From contig NJFT01000032.1 in the NCBI GenBank assembly GCA_002221725.1, positions 124,001 through 188,000 on the forward strand: DNA of 64,000 bases, written 5' to 3'. Both the position numbers and the translations under genes were made by a program. Positions 46,056 through 59,300 of this stretch are shown piece after piece. The DNA is from Scedosporium boydii. Taxonomy: Eukaryota > Ascomycota > Sordariomycetes > Microascales > Microascaceae. The notes under the pieces are model-generated. The model had not been told where the DNA came from, searched no databases, and saw only the letters and a list, made by a program, of their open reading frames with translations. Within the stretch, counting starts at the first letter, position 1. Each line of letters starts with the position of its first letter.

Positions 46056-46473
46056 GCCCTTTTCTTTTTTTTCTTTTTCTAATATTTGCATTTACTTATT
46101 CCTTTCTTTATTTATTTATCGTTCATTTTCAATTCATTCTCTTAGATTTCATCCTTCTCTTCCTTGGTATTCGCATCTAATGACTCTTTGATGTTCTAAA
46201 CTTGCTCGGAGATGTTTGAAGTTGTGTAAGTCGGAATCGGCTCGAAGACAAAATAATACTTCGTGCCCTCAATCAATCCAGAGTCGTGGTCCGTGTAATG
46301 TGCAAAGAACCAGGGTCGTGTCGACCGAGGCTCTTCCAACATCTTTCGAGGTGAGGTGCAACCCCGCGCTTTCATCTCCTGATAACCCCAAGACCGCAAA
46401 GACTTCAAAAGCGACGTGTGGGAAAGAAAATGCGGAGACGAGCCCTGTCTTCTGAACCGATTCTCTAACTAGA
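46056..46473. other. intergenic segment before the DUF7730-type gene
   Basis: T-rich near 46060-46180, then the presumed promoter and leader of the next gene. No other feature is seen. Confidence 0.35.
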
Positions 46474-47887
46474 ATGTCCAAATTGAAGAAATGGGTGCGC
46501 CGAGTCCTGCCATTCCCATCCCATAATTCCCCAAGATCCTCTTCACACCCATCAGAGCCCTCCGCGAGCGATGACTCGTCCGTGGACCCGTATCCCGTCC
46601 TCCCAGCAGAGCGACCGCGGCCCCTCACGGCATCAAGCTCCAATGAATCGCTGGCTCACTCTGCCGCGGCCGCCACGGCTTCCAGCGCCTTTTTCCGGCT
46701 ACCGTACGAGATACGCCGAAAGATCCTGATAGAGGCCTTTGGCGAACGTATCTTGCATATAAACCTCACCTTTGGACATCCCAGGGTTGTCATGAGCAAG
46801 GAGGACATAGAGAGGACCTACCGTGGTGAAAGTGCATACCCCTACCGCGAGGTTCCTCACTGCGGGTATAGGATCGCCAGGCCCGATAGTCCTCGGCGGG
46901 TGAACGGGTATGCTGTTGACATGGGGCAGCCGAAGAGGCGGATATGGCACGGCTCGGTGTGCCATCATAACTGTGAAAGTGTTGTCCGTGCAGGCAAAAA
47001 GGGCGAAGGGGGGATTAGGGAGCCGTTTGTCGATAAATGTTTTGATGGGCGCGGCGTTGAGTGCCATACATGGTCGGGGGAGATGCCCTCGAAGTGTTAC
47101 CCAGGGGTTATGGGCTGGTTTCTCACTTGTCGCCAGGCGTAAGTTGAGCTTGACCAACACCTCATCCTCTCTCACCCCTTTTAATCTATAACCTAAAACT
47201 CTCTTGCTCTTTAGATACACCGAAGCGGTCGACGTCCTCTACGGGACCAATACCTTCCACATATCAAACAACCCCACCCTCCTCCGCCTCCTCCCCGAAC
47301 TTCTCCTCCCCCAGCGTCTAGAAGCCATCCGATCCGTCGAGCTAAAATATGACTTCTTCCGCATCTACAGCCCCATAGAACCGCCAGCGACCACCGCAAC
47401 CCAAGAAGCGTGCGATGCCAAGCTGCAAGCCTTCGTCTCCATGCTCGACGCCGTCCCGAAAGCATTCCCCTGCCTGCGCCAGCTCCACGTCAGCCCCCGA
47501 TTCGAGTGGTTCCACTACAGGATGGACACGAAAGACTGCGTAGCGAGGTGGAAGACGGACGTGTTTCCGCACCTGGCTGCCGTGGTGTCGCAGCTGGACG
47601 CGCTGGAGGAATGCGTGGTGACCGTCGGGTACCCAGTCGCCGAGGCGCTTTTGTGCGAGGCTTTGGAAGAGGGTCGGCCGTGGTGTCATAAACAATTTCG
47701 GGGGGTTGGTCGTCTTGAGGAGGGGGATGGGGATGGGCAGTGGGAGCACCGTGCGTGGATGCCTGTTTCGAAGTGCCTGGAGGGTGTGGAGGGCGGGGAG
47801 GTGGCGGAGGAGGACGGGAAGGGGTTTTGGACGGTGATGGGGGAGCTGGAAATGGATACTAATGCTCCTGTTTGCTTTGCCTTTTGA
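46474..47887 (+). CDS. DUF7730-type (F-box-like) fungal protein
   Basis: Two exons (46474-47138 and 47215-47887; 76-nt intron, phase 2) give 445 residues. A basic, Ser-rich start (MSKLKKWVRRVLPF) precedes FFRLPYEIRRKILIEAFGER, the LPxEIRxxI helix that opens this family. The core has CHHNCESVV and MGWFLTCRQAYTEAVDVLYG, then TNTFHISNN. The pattern LLTCRQ-Y-EA-VLY-TNTF is diagnostic of DUF7730-type proteins, abundant and lineage-expanded in Pezizomycotina. The exon junction falls exactly inside it (CRQA/YTEA), which supports the splice. The second exon continues with a helical region (LLRLLPELLLPQRLEAIRSV) and an acidic end. Function is unknown. The start resembles an F-box helix, so substrate recognition for ubiquitin ligation has been suggested for the group. 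Confidence 0.88.
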
Positions 47888-48449
47888 TGGAAGGTACTTG
47901 GTCTTGCAACGAGCAGTGCCAAAGAGATTACAGAGGGACGCCTGGCACGTCTCGATTAGTCTAATGCGGAAGAGAGGAGTGAGTTGGAAGTTGAAGTAAT
48001 ATTAAGAAAAAAAAAAAAAAGGACATTATTCTTTTCAAATTAATTTGTAACTTGACTTGGCATCCGGCGACCTAGGACGCAGTAGACTTCGACGCCCAAT
48101 AGGTACCTTCACTCACATCCAAGACTCGCTTCTTCATTTCCTCTCAGTTCCGGGCCTTAACAAAACTCGACCGGACCTCTCAAACATCGTTGTTGCTACG
48201 ACAGATACTCCTCGAAGGGTAATACTACCGTGGCTAGATGTCGGCCGTCAGCAGTATGACGTGACAGCAAGGTTGTTTCTTCTATCTGGTAGCAGGTGTG
48301 TGTGTCCCAGACACTTCTTATAGAGCTTGTCTGCCAGGAGCAGCTGGGGTGAATTCTGGTCACGGTGGGAACTGACAGCTGTCAGTTCTGTTCGTGTGAC
48401 ATGTTGGCGTTCGACAGTCGCCACGGTTTTCTGACTGTTCTCCGAGCGT
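47888..48449. other. intergenic segment
   Basis: Convergent space between the DUF7730-type gene and the kinase relic on the minus strand. A run of A lies at about 48006-48020. No gene is seen. Confidence 0.4.
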
Positions 48450-49984
48450 TTATAACGGAGCATCCTTCAAAGATCGACCAGAGCTCTCAAACGCAGCCGT
48501 GATCTCCGCCGCCTGGATTCTCGATTTGGTGCTCCCATCTAGCATCCGATACACAAGACCCTCCACCAAATCTGCACGGTCCAGCTGTTGTTCCCTGTCA
48601 CGAAGAATCGAACTGACCCATGCCATCATCCGCTTTTGGCTGTCGCTCTCGCGATCTATCACATCATGGATAGCCCATGCCTTAGTCGCGAGCTCCGGCA
48701 GGTGCAGTTTCCTTAGCACATAGAGCATCGTAACGCCTAGTGTCCATACATCCCGAGAAGGGTTCCTATTTCTATCAGAAATAAGTTCGGGTGGGATATA
48801 CCATGGAGTACCACCTAACACAGGCTGTTCAGTACTGGGGGTAGCCAAACCAAAATCTAGAAGAACGGCGCCGCGCTGGTGAGAATAGGCATATTCCTGG
48901 TTTTATATCATTGGGAATGATCTGCTGAGTCGTGAGGTACGTCAGAGCAGATGATATGTCACGGAGGATTGCATACGCGTCCGAGGATTCGAACGGAGAA
49001 TTCGCCCCGCGGTTAAGCGATGAGGGCTGGCGTTCGACGTATATGGCGAAAAGGCGGCCGTCGAAGGCCTTGAGTGAGATGATGTTTTTCTGTAGGTTAT
49101 TGTTGGGAGGTATACCACATATTAATGACACTCACCGGGACGAGGAGGAAGGGCTAAAATTGAGAACTTACTACTTACGTGATTGAGCCTCTGTAAGAGG
49201 GTCTTTTCCCGCCTCCAGGCCATGGCGCAGTCTATCAGATCCTTGGCAGTTCTGGCTTCATATTTTATAACTTTTGCTACAATTCTTTCCGATAATGCTG
49301 AGTGTTGGCCCGCAAACAGGCTGGCAGATCGTGTCACCGCAATCCGCTCAAGACGACGCAATTCATAAGAGGAGGGCCCGGCGCTCTGTGCATCACCTAC
49401 CGCTTCGAGAAGGGAGGTGGGACCCTCCTCAGTATTTCGGTACTGTGGGGTTCGGATGATGGCCAATTCCCCATTTACGAGGTCTAGGAGCGGTGTATGA
49501 AACGAGGCGGTGGGGGTTCGCAAGGCGGGTCATAGAATGGGATGGATATGGCGAAATCCACATCTTCCGTACGCTGCACCACGCTGAACATGTCCCAGCC
49601 TCCGACGCTGTGGGGAATTCGAAAGACGGCTGAATTTGTTCCCCCCGGCTGGTGCCGGTAGGCGAGAACAAGACGGGCGCCTGGTGATGAGGCGAGGCGT
49701 GCGTCGGCGAAGGCCTTGGTTATATCGTTGATGAGAAGGTCAGCGGGCGTCGATAGTGCCGTTACCTCGAGGGTTTCCAGCTCTGGCCCTTCCCTTTCCG
49801 AACCTGTCTCTGGTCTTTCCCTTTCCAAATCTGGATCGGGCAGGGGCGGCGCGATTCCACTAGCCCCACCACTCCGTTCTTTGTCTTTGCCCCAGTGTTC
49901 GGCTGTGACTTTCTCGACTCGGCGCTGCACCTCTGCAGAATCACTAAACGGCCGGGTCGAACTTCCTCCACTCGGTAGCGACAT
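48450..49984 (-). pseudogene. protein-kinase-like gene with two frame breaks
   Basis: On the minus strand, ATG 49984 opens a 166-codon frame that ends at 49484. Kinase-like sequence continues in another frame from about 49520: VAKVIKYEARTAKDL with an ATP-binding Lys, and WRREKTLLQRLNH with the helix-C Glu. An 89-nt intron (49178-49090, GTAAGT to CTACAG) joins LNH to KNIISLKAFDGRLFAIYVER. The catalytic loop reads IIPNDIKPG, after which the frame shifts again near 48885-48900. The continuation is HQRGAVLLDFGLATPSTEQP, then GGTPWYIPPELI and DVWTLGVTMLY. Motifs are well kept on both sides of each break, so decay is recent or the breaks are sequencing indels. No splice sites explain either shift. 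Confidence 0.72.
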
Positions 49985-52181
49985 TGTCGGGTTTAAGACC
50001 AGCTATTTGCAGGAGCCACACTACTTACGGTCAAGTGCCGCTGGTATCTCTAGTGAGCCTAGAGAGCTCAGCTGTGGGTTTGAATGCGAGGATGAGCAGG
50101 GGGTCAAGCGGGACATTCAACATGGGATATATAAGCAGATCGGGCCTTGGCCAGGCTTTTGCCTGCTGCATCGCCCCTGAGGGGGCGGCGTTATTGGTTC
50201 CTCGATCTTGTGAGAGTCTGCCATGGCCAACAACTTCGAGGTGCAAAGCTGTGTAAAGCGGTAATCATCGTATTGTTTCAGTGATCCTGCTTACAACGAG
50301 CAATGAGTTGTAACTTGTAAGTGGAAGGAAAGCAGTGAGTGGTTCCAACTTCCACAGTCACAAACTCGCATGCGTCCCTCCCTTCATGTTTCCTTTTTCT
50401 TTCTGACAAAGGAAGACACATTTGCCATTTTAAGTCTCCCCGCCAAACTTGTTTCATCCAATTCGAACAAAACATGTTCATTAATTTGCAACTCTTCGTT
50501 GGTCGGTCGGATTTAAGCACTGAAGTATCGAGGTTATTCTACTACACATCATGCAAGGCGTATTTGCGGTAAATTTAACGGGGCCCTAGGCACTTATACG
50601 GTAATGTTATCCAAGCGGGAGTTGGGAAGCGATTGGATAAGTTCCGAAGGGGGACTTCCTGTACGGTCTTGGACCGACGATTGTTCCCGCCGTCGGGCTT
50701 CAAAGGATATACCAGGGAATGTTCCGTGGTCACGAGTATTTCTACGAGCATATCGACGAGGGCCAGAGCGATGTCGATAAGAAGGCTGGCTCGTAGGCGG
50801 CGCTGGACTTTCTACTATGTGGTCGGGTACGCTTACAACGATATTGGGTGTCTGCCGAGATGAGACGGCGGCTTCCTTGGCTTCGAGGCGGCATCGACGA
50901 CTTCCTGCTGTAGATGGATTATTAGGAAGTTTGAGGGCTTGGGGCTGAGGATGATTGTCACACCCTCTCGTTCTCTGGACAAAAGTCCAGGTTGTGTTTT
51001 CGACCAGGTGTCTTGCCCAACAACATGCCCCGTTTTGTCGGCTTCCTAGATTTGTAAAAACTCCCAGCCTACTTAATCTTCGTGAGATTCCTGGCTCATG
51101 GAAATTGTCAACTGCAGCCTTGTATACGTGGGGCTGCCTTGGTGAGAAATAATGGCAGAAGGATCCAGTTATGTTGGGGAATGACTGGTGGGGAGGCATC
51201 ATTGATGTTCTGTTCTCAAGCCTGGTCCTGTAGTATGTACTAGTTTAGGCACCAATGATACTGTCCTGTCCAACTGTTGTGATCAATACCTAATGAGATG
51301 GGCCTCATGGGCCTAGACTCTACTTCGTCGAGCAAGTGACCCATCGGGCCATCCACTTGTCTCGGATCATTGATGTCTATCACATTCAAAATCGAAATGA
51401 TCATTTAACCTGGCACGTTCATCCTCACAGAGCGTCTGGAAAAGCCACGCGTGGAAAGAAGATCCGAAGCAGCAAACGCATTGCCATTTCCAGGCGTCTG
51501 ATTGGCCAAAATGGGAAAGACCCCGCCGATGATCAGTGGGCTTCTGCCTCAGTCGTGTGTAACTTGTAGCGATACTTCGCACCAAGCAAGGATCAATCGG
51601 CTCCTTCCTTTTCCCTCTCAGCTCCAGTCGCAATTGTAAACCCAAATAAGAAAGTACTTCGGACACTGTAGCATTGTAGCATTGTACTTCGTAGCATCGC
51701 ACTGAGTAATACCAATTCTTCGCAGGCCGAGATCACCAGAACGGAGCCATGGTCTTGGCTCTTGGAGCGGCTTTGTTCCATCATTGATCCCGACCCCAGC
51801 CGGATTCAAGCAGAAGAAAAAAAAGTCACTGACATCACCAAAACCAAGAAAAAATAAGGAAGAAAGAAATTCCTTCTCCCCCCCTTAATTCTACAACGTT
51901 CTTACCAATCTGATTCCTACCACTTGAAGATCAAATCTTCACTTCCACCAAAGCTTCCATTCCGATCAACAGTAGCACAGCATTGAAGTCTATTTAATTC
52001 CCGAGCTACTTGTCACCTTATCAATTCAGCCATTCACGATCCACGATCCACGACATCCCCTCCTCCCACTCAGCTCAACGCTAGAACGAAAGCTTCCCAA
52101 TCAATTCCTCAAGCAAACAAACCAGCGCCTGTGACGAGCACATGTCAAAATAAGCCCACCAAAACATCTCCGCGAGCTTAG
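49985..52181. other. intergenic stretch, no supported gene
   Basis: The kinase relic and the 52182 gene diverge here. A minus-strand open frame of ~200 codons (51202-50594) lacks a recognised domain. In another minus frame near 50810-50600 the segment RASLLIDIALALVDMLVEIL looks protein-like but has no start or splice support. Exact TACTTCGTA is at 51685, with near-copies at 51321 and 51655. The 400 bases before 52182 are probably promoter and leader. Confidence 0.4.
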
Positions 52182-53239
52182 ATGGCATCGATTATCTCCC
52201 AAGCATCCACTAGGACCGCCCGCCGCACGTTCCAGACCTCTGGCGGCGCGAGTCTGCGAAGCACCCCAATTCGGACGAGGCGGTTACTTTCGTCGAGAGC
52301 GGTAGCGGCGCGACACCTTCCCTTTCTGGTGTCAGGGAAACGCCTCAGGGTGCAATGTCACGACATCGAGGCGTTACAGAGTGCCAGGACGCAATGTCTG
52401 GCGGGGAGAGAAGCCGTGACGCTGCAGGTTTCGAGGTCGTATTGGGTCCAGGCTGGCGAGGAGCCCGAGCCCGAGGAAGGAGGAAAGAAGAAGTTGGATG
52501 ATGAGACGAGGTTAAATCTAGGAACGAGTTGAGTCTTTCCCATTCTTCCTTTCATTGCCAATTCCATCTCGAACAAAAAAAGACTACCTCGGACACAATA
52601 TAAACTAACCGCCTCACCGCAGCGATACGAATCCTCAAAGACCGCCTCCCCACGATCCTCCAACAACCCCTCCCCTCCGAAATCCTGGCCCCCAACATCT
52701 CCCTCCACCTCTTCCCCTCCACACACCCCCACCTCCCCGTCGCCAACGGCAAAGCCGCCTACAAAGCCGCCCTCTGGACCTCCCCCCTCGCCTGGAACCG
52801 ACTCCCCATAATAGGCAACGTCGGCCTCGAGATCCAATCCATCCGCCTGCAGCCGGGCCCCCTCCCCTTCACGCCGCTGCGCACCGGATCCCTCGAAGAC
52901 GTCCTCGTCGTGCGATGGGTCACCGAACCTTCTTCCTTACCCTCCGAGTTCCTTCGAAACATGGCCGCCAGGATCTCGGGCGGCGGCGGCGACCACCCCG
53001 CGGCGCAGGAGTTCATGGGCCTCTTCGCGTTCCAGTTCGATCACAAGGGGCGCATACTCGATCATACTATTGAGAGCGCAGAGCATAGCAGGCATTGGAG
53101 TAAAGGGATGGGGTCGAGCGTGCTGAAGTTTACGGATAAGTTGTTGAGGGGGATTAGACAGAGGGGGGAGCCGGATCCGGTGCCGTTTCCGGCCTGCTCG
53201 GGAAGGGGGAGGGGAGGTGAGAAAGAGGGGAAGGAGTAA
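52182..53239 (+). CDS. conserved fungal protein with a likely mitochondrial presequence, function unknown
   Basis: Two exons (52182-52527 and 52623-53239) give 320 residues. The intron is 95 nt, phase 1, with an unusual donor GTTGAG, a clear branch site CTAACC and acceptor CGCAG. The first 45 residues are rich in Arg, Ser, Thr and Ala with no acidic residue (MASIISQASTRTARRTFQTS, then RTRRLLSSRAVAARHL), typical of a mitochondrial targeting peptide. The second exon encodes LKDRLPTILQQPLPSEILAP, then NISLHLFPSTHPHLP and ALWTSPLAWNRLPIIGNVGL, a compact domain that I recall from uncharacterised Pezizomycotina proteins. The end is Gly/Lys/Glu-rich and low in complexity. The role is unknown. Confidence 0.8.
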
Positions 53240-53860
53240 GGGTGGATTATAGGGTCTTTTACTTTTTTTCTTCTTTCCTTCCGTGATGATTAGAGGGTTC
53301 GCGATATCTCCTCCCTTTTCTTCTTTCTTCATATTCATGGCGTTTTCTACTTCTCTCCGCTTTTCTTTTTCTCACGCATATAGGAGGCAAGGTCGGTCCT
53401 GGTTGGAGAAGGTAGAATGAGGCCGTCAGGAAAAGACTGTAAATCTAGAATCGGGAAGGGATTATGGGTTGTATTTGTAGTGTTGTTCTCCCCTCGCGAT
53501 GAAGGGTTTAAATATTTGGACGGGAAAGAATAAATACCCTTCTCTGGAGTATGTATCTGTTGAAATGCGACTGAGTGAACATGATATGTCTAACTCAGAA
53601 CTTGATATCAACATAATACTCCCAGCGGGAGCGGTAGGAAACTCTGAGCAGATCGGAGATGCATCTAATCAAGCTTATTTTCTCGATACGAAGGAGTTCT
53701 AGTGAGCAGAAAGGATAGATCTATTCGCAAACGCATCAGGCATACATCTATCTCTAAGCCATGCTATCCCAGCAAAACAGAAATTGGGTATCCCGAGAAA
53801 GAAAAAGAAAAGGAGTCTCGACGTTCATCAAATCATTACCAAACCCACAAACCAAGGCCC
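53240..53860. other. convergent intergenic segment
   Basis: The 52182 gene ends on one side and the MFS gene on the other. Open frames of 67 codons were not convincing. Nothing else is seen. Confidence 0.4.
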
Positions 53861-56335
53861 TCAAAGCGAATACCCCTCCCTCCTCTCATCCCTAACCCCA
53901 ACATGCTGCCCCTCTCTTCCCGGAACATACACCTCCCTCGGCGGCATCATCTCCTCCTCCTGCTCATACATTCCACGCCCTCCATAAGCACTCTCTTCCC
54001 TAGTCCGCTCAACCTTGCGAGGCGGTGCCGCCAGCTCATCCATCTCGCTCGCCTCCATGCGTTCCCAGGTTTTGCTGCGTGCGGTGCCCCGGAGGAGGGC
54101 CCACGGGTAGGGCTCGTGGATGACGATGTTGTTGCTGCGGTCTTCTTCGGAGCCTTTGCCTTTGGGGAGGATGACGGTGCCGAGGACGCTGGCGGCGAGG
54201 ACGCACTGAAACTGAGGTATTAGTACATATGCAGAAAGGTATGGGGGGTGAGATGAGAAACGTACGAGGACCATAAAGGGGGCTAGTGTCACGTATGCCC
54301 ATATAATGCCCATCTTGATCCTTTCGATGACTGCAGCTCGCTGCTCCTCTGGAAGTTTGAGAACAGAACCAAAGTCTGTCTTGAGGTCGCTGCTGGGATC
54401 CACGCCGGCAACGTTGTTGAAGACGGTCGACATGAGGGTATGGCCAATCGTGCCGCCGAGGGGGTTCGCAACTGCGATGAGCGAAACTATGGTGGCTATG
54501 TGCTTGGGAAACATCCCGATGCCGTGGAGGGGGACTGGGAAAGAGCAGAGTTAGGTGGTGAGAGACGGCATGCAGGGAAGGCCAGCATTTTTACGTACCA
54601 CTGACAAAGCGCAAGCCCGAACCAGCGCCGATCAACCCCATAATACCATAGATCACCGGCTTCCTCTCAACATACAGAGCCCACGCTAACATGCCGATGC
54701 CGACGGCGTGGCAGACCGAGCCGAGGAGAATGGGCGAGTACGTATTGCGGGGCCAGAAGCGCGTCATGAGGGAGGAGATGTAGATGCCCGCTAGAAGGAG
54801 TTAGTAACTCTTGCGTTCATCTGAGGGGAGGTTCAGGGAACTTGTCCTTGGAAGACGTACCGGCTACTCCAGGGGTAAAGTAGATCAAGTTGACACCAGC
54901 ATCCGCGGGGTCCATACCCTAAAAGGCCCATGTTATCAGTCTGCGCAAAGCGTGGGAGCTGGGGAGGACTTACCAGCACGAGAATAAAGTAGATGCTGCA
55001 AAAGTAAAAGACCGAAAACATGGCCATCCCAGTCGTAAAGGACGAATAAACCAACAACCCAACATTCCTGTCCGTCAAAATATCCCACTTCACCATCGCC
55101 GCCTTCCACGGCCACCTCATCCCCAGCATCCTATCCGGCGCCATCAAAAACTCCCAAACCCCCCACGCCACGATCGTAACCACGCCCACGCACAGCGGCA
55201 CCAGCACGGCGGGCGAGTCCCAGCGGTAGATGGGCCCCGCCCAGGTAAGAGCCAGGATGAGCAGGCCGAAGCCGAGGAGGAACAGGACCTGACCCCAGTA
55301 GTCGATTGTCTTGAGACGGTAGGCGAAACGCGTGCGGCGACCGGTTTCGGGGGTTTCGGAGAGTTGGGGGATGGGTTGGGGCCCGAGGAGTTCTTTGCGG
55401 ATGATGATGAGGATGAGGATGATGCCGGCTGCTGCGATGGGGAGGTTGATGCCGAAGCACCATCGCCAGTCGGCCTGGGTTAAGTAGCCTAGTGAAAAAA
55501 GTGAGAAGGGGCGGTAGATTGAAGGCAGGGCATTGTAATCATACCTCCGACGACGGGTCCCAGACCAAACGACACTCCTCCAACAAACGAAAAGATGGTC
55601 CAATTCGTAGAACTCTCCCTCAGAGATACTTTGTCGGCAAGAATAACACGGATGACGACGTCGAGCCCCGCGCAGGCGATGCCTTGGATCGCTCGACCGA
55701 AGAGGAGCAGCCCGAACGCGTTGGTGGGAGATGCCGTGCAGATGGCGCTGCCGATGAGCATGAGGGCCATAGCGACTTGGATCGTGCTGTGGCGGCCGAA
55801 GATGTCGGCCATGCTGCCCCAGAAGGGGATGAAGGCTGCGGAAGTGAGATTGAAGGACGATACGATCCAGTTTTGCTGCTCAAGTTCGCCTATGGTAAAG
55901 GCGAGTTAGCACTTGAACGTTGCTGTAGTATCGGCGAGGCACACACCAAACTCTAGAGCTATAGTTGTCAAGGCCGTTGCTATTCTGCATGGTGAACAAT
56001 TTACACATTAGCCTCACGAGGAAGAAGCCATTAGCACTCGTCAGTTCATACATAGTAACATCAAGACTCTGAAGCGAAAAAGGCAGAATCAGCCCCAAGA
56101 TAATCTTCCATCTATACTTCTTCGCCCGGGCCTGCTCGACAGCACACTCCGGGCAATCGAGAGTCGGCTCGGATTGATGGCTGCATCGGACCGCTTTGGG
56201 CGCTGGCTTGCGGAGTCCGAGGGCTTTGAAGATGAAGTCTATCCCGGCGCCTATGAGGCGAAATATCGTGTTGATTATGAGGCTGATGATGTTGACTATG
56301 GCGCCGATCGCTGAGCCGATGGGGGAGCGGACCAT
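53861..56335 (-). CDS. major facilitator superfamily transporter, drug:H+ antiporter-like
   Basis: Eight minus-strand exons (56335-56052, 55984-55947, 55889-55545, 55488-54974, 54918-54861, 54790-54599, 54534-54266, 54205-53861) give about 681 residues. All phases agree and introns are 55-70 nt. TM1 is GLILPFSLQSLDVTI/IATAL, then LEQQNWIVSSFNLTSAAFIP. Motif A is GSMADIFGRH and the antiporter motif C lies in GGVSFGLGPVVGG, just before an exon junction. Further helices include GVVTIVAWGVWEFLM and a break at VLYSS-type VYSSFTTGMAMFSVFYF; the total fits 14 helices. Ahead of TM1 is a long N-terminal part: an amphipathic hydrophobic stretch (GSAIGAIVNIISLIINTIFR) and a Cys/His cluster (VRCSHQSEPTLDCPEC). 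The C-terminus is cytosolic and charged. The substrate cannot be inferred. Confidence 0.88.
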
Positions 56336-59300
56336 GCTGGTCGGCTTGAGGATGGAGATGGGGGCTGGTCTGCGCTGGAGGTTATTTCAGCCCTATGCGC
56401 CGGTTCGGTCGGTAGTTCGCTCTAATGATCACCGTCGATGGGGAAAAGTAAGAAGATCGCGAAAGAAAACCCCTTTGCAGAAAATAATATCGAAATAGCT
56501 CCCGGCACTGAATACTGACGAAAATTCTAAGAGATGAGCACCCTCGAACCTATCCCAGAGAAATCGACCTTGGGCTCGCAATGCTTTTAATCGACCGAGC
56601 CAACAAACAATTCGAAGATTGTGGATAGGATCGGCACCTCGTCAGCCATGCTTTGAGACGTTTCTTGGCTGCTGTCGCCAATCAGTTCGACCAACAAAGA
56701 TCCCAAAGACGTCCAGCGATTCCCGTGCTGCGCCGCAATTTGATCCTTCTTCGCATTCGCTTAATATAAGAATGGGAGCAGAGGCCTCCTAACCAAGCGC
56801 AAGCAACGACATATACACGTATGGTATATCATCCATTTTTTCCTCCTGAATTTTAGATCCATTTTTCAACTGGAAACCAGCAGGCTTTTCGCCTCTCTTG
56901 CAATTTGGTGCTGTTTGCTGCGACCTGAATCCCCTTACGCAGATATACGAGATACGGCCTTAAGCCGGAGCAGGGCCCCGGAGCCGTTTCTCAGGGGAGA
57001 CCGACACCGTAAGGCGGGCGCTAGGGGACCCACGTGATTTGGTCCGGAGAATTGATGGGCAGGCTCAGACGGACTCGGGATTCGATCGCTGATTGGACAT
57101 AAAACGAGATAGATTAGATCATCACGGCGATTTGTCGGCCAATCCTAAGCCACTGGCTGGCTGTGCATCTCGAAAAAAGAACGGCTGTCACCAAGTGTTG
57201 TGAGATGTTAAATTTGCGGGCATTTCTCGATCTCTTAACCTTGGATTATTGGAGATTCTACTGAACTGGAGACCTCTTTCACACTTCTCCTAAACAAAAG
57301 ACTCAGGGCTGTGGTTACTACTGGATACCCGCCGAATAAAGCGGAGGGAGATGCCCTTGCCATTATAACGATGCACGAAGTAACACTATTATTAGGGGTT
57401 CGAAGGATTCAAAACCTGAACCGTGCTTTTGCTATGGCCAAGGGTTTCTGAGGCTTGCAGCTCTTGGCAACAAAGAGAGGCCCTGGATGGCTCTAATTTC
57501 TCCGATACGTACCGCCGCTTGCGAATTGGAGGGCATCCCGCTCGACTCCAAGACATTCCTTCGTGCTTCGTAGGAGTCATCGTTGCAATCAAAGACAATA
57601 CTACCTGCCGTCCCTTGGGTTTACACTCTTGGCAGATACTCTCTTGGCAGTCAGGATGCCTTGGCATCTGATATGCTATTCTTGTGCACCTTCGGTGAGG
57701 AATGAGGCGAAGCATCGCACATGCAATTCACATGGGACTTGAGTGCAAGCGCGGCTGTTCTCGAAACAAAACCTCCCATCAACGATCACCATCGTTCGAT
57801 TCGGGGCTTCATCCGTAGGGAATATATATATCGGCGCGACCATACTTGCGTGCGACTCGTGCCAGCAAATTTCGACAAACTCTCCCGTTTCGTCCCCCCT
57901 CCTCTGCGCCCTCACCTCCTCTTTTTCGATTGAATTATTAATTGTCTTTGCTCCCAAAAAATATATGCTTAACAATTATTTCATACAAGCTCTGGATGAT
58001 GACGAGGGGGCAAAAAAATAATTGTAGACAGGGATTCCCCTCACCAGCACAAGCAAGCCGTTCGCGGACCCGAGGATTGGAGCACGCTTAATTTCGTCAC
58101 CACCTTGTCCCGATTTGGTACTCCCGTTCGTCCTTGGAGCGCCAAGCCAACGGCTCTTATGCATACACCCCCTCCTTCCTCGCCCCATTCCTTCTATATG
58201 CCGTGTTGTCTACCAGGCCTGCACAAGTATATCGATGGAGCGTTTCATGAGCTGGAAGAGCACTGGCCGAGGGAGCGATGTAATCGAGTTCTATTTGTGT
58301 CAAGGTTTGCGGCTTATGAGGTTCAGAAAATAACGAGATATAAATGTATAAATGTATATAATGTGTAAAGAAAAAGATGCGTAGTTGTCTGTCTTCAAGT
58401 TGTGGAAGGAAGTGTAAAGTACGTCTAGATTTTAATGAGATTTAAATGCTATTCGCATGTTCAAAAGCTCTTGACATGTTCTTTCTCTCGGAAACTTGCC
58501 GAGAGTAGAACGCGTGGTTCAGACATCCCACAGCTATTCGCCCTGCCGTCGAGACGGCTGACGTTACGTAGGGTGGTACACTGCATCAATAGGCTAAAAA
58601 CTAATCGGCCAGGAGGATGTCGATGACTACGGCGCCAGATCAGCCCCAGCTATAACGAGCTATCAAGCCCAATGTGAGAGTGCTCTCCGTGTTACGGGCC
58701 ACGCAGTTTGAGACTTCAATCAACTAGGACCCTCTACTGAGTGGTGTTTTTGTAGCTTGCTCGTAAATGTACGAAGCAGACGCTTGGTAGATGAAAGCCC
58801 AGCTTCCAGACTCGGAGAGAAGGGGCTGAAGAGTTGATCTCCTTCAGACTTGCCTACAAGGGCACTTTTGCCCCCCCTCCCCCCATCTAACTGCTACCCC
58901 GATCGACCGCTTGCCACGATTACGATTCAACTCCACGACCGCGGAGATTCTAGAACCCCGATGCGACGGAGGCTTAGATGAGACGGCAGCGGTGGGCGTA
59001 TCAGGTCGGCATTTGGTAACAGGTCTATTAGGACCCGGTAGCGCGCCCTTCCGCCGGACACCCGAGGAGGACAAGGACATCACCCCGTATTTCATCGCGT
59101 CAGGGTCAACTTTGCCATTGTCTTTGGGAGGGGCGGGCTAGTGGTGATGTAGTAAGATGAGCATGTTTAGAACTGGGGAAACGAAAGCGATGTGGGGGCG
59201 GTGGAGAGCCCGTTCGGCCGACGTCGAGATATCATATCCACGATTGACGGGCTAGAGTGCTTCAGTCTACCGAGGAGAAGGTCACTCTGGGAGAAGACAC

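Noticed and set aside
50594..51202. 202-codon minus-strand frame, with an alternative frame encoding a hydrophobic helix
   Set aside because: No domain is recognised; the only linking intron would be about 25 nt, too short to splice.
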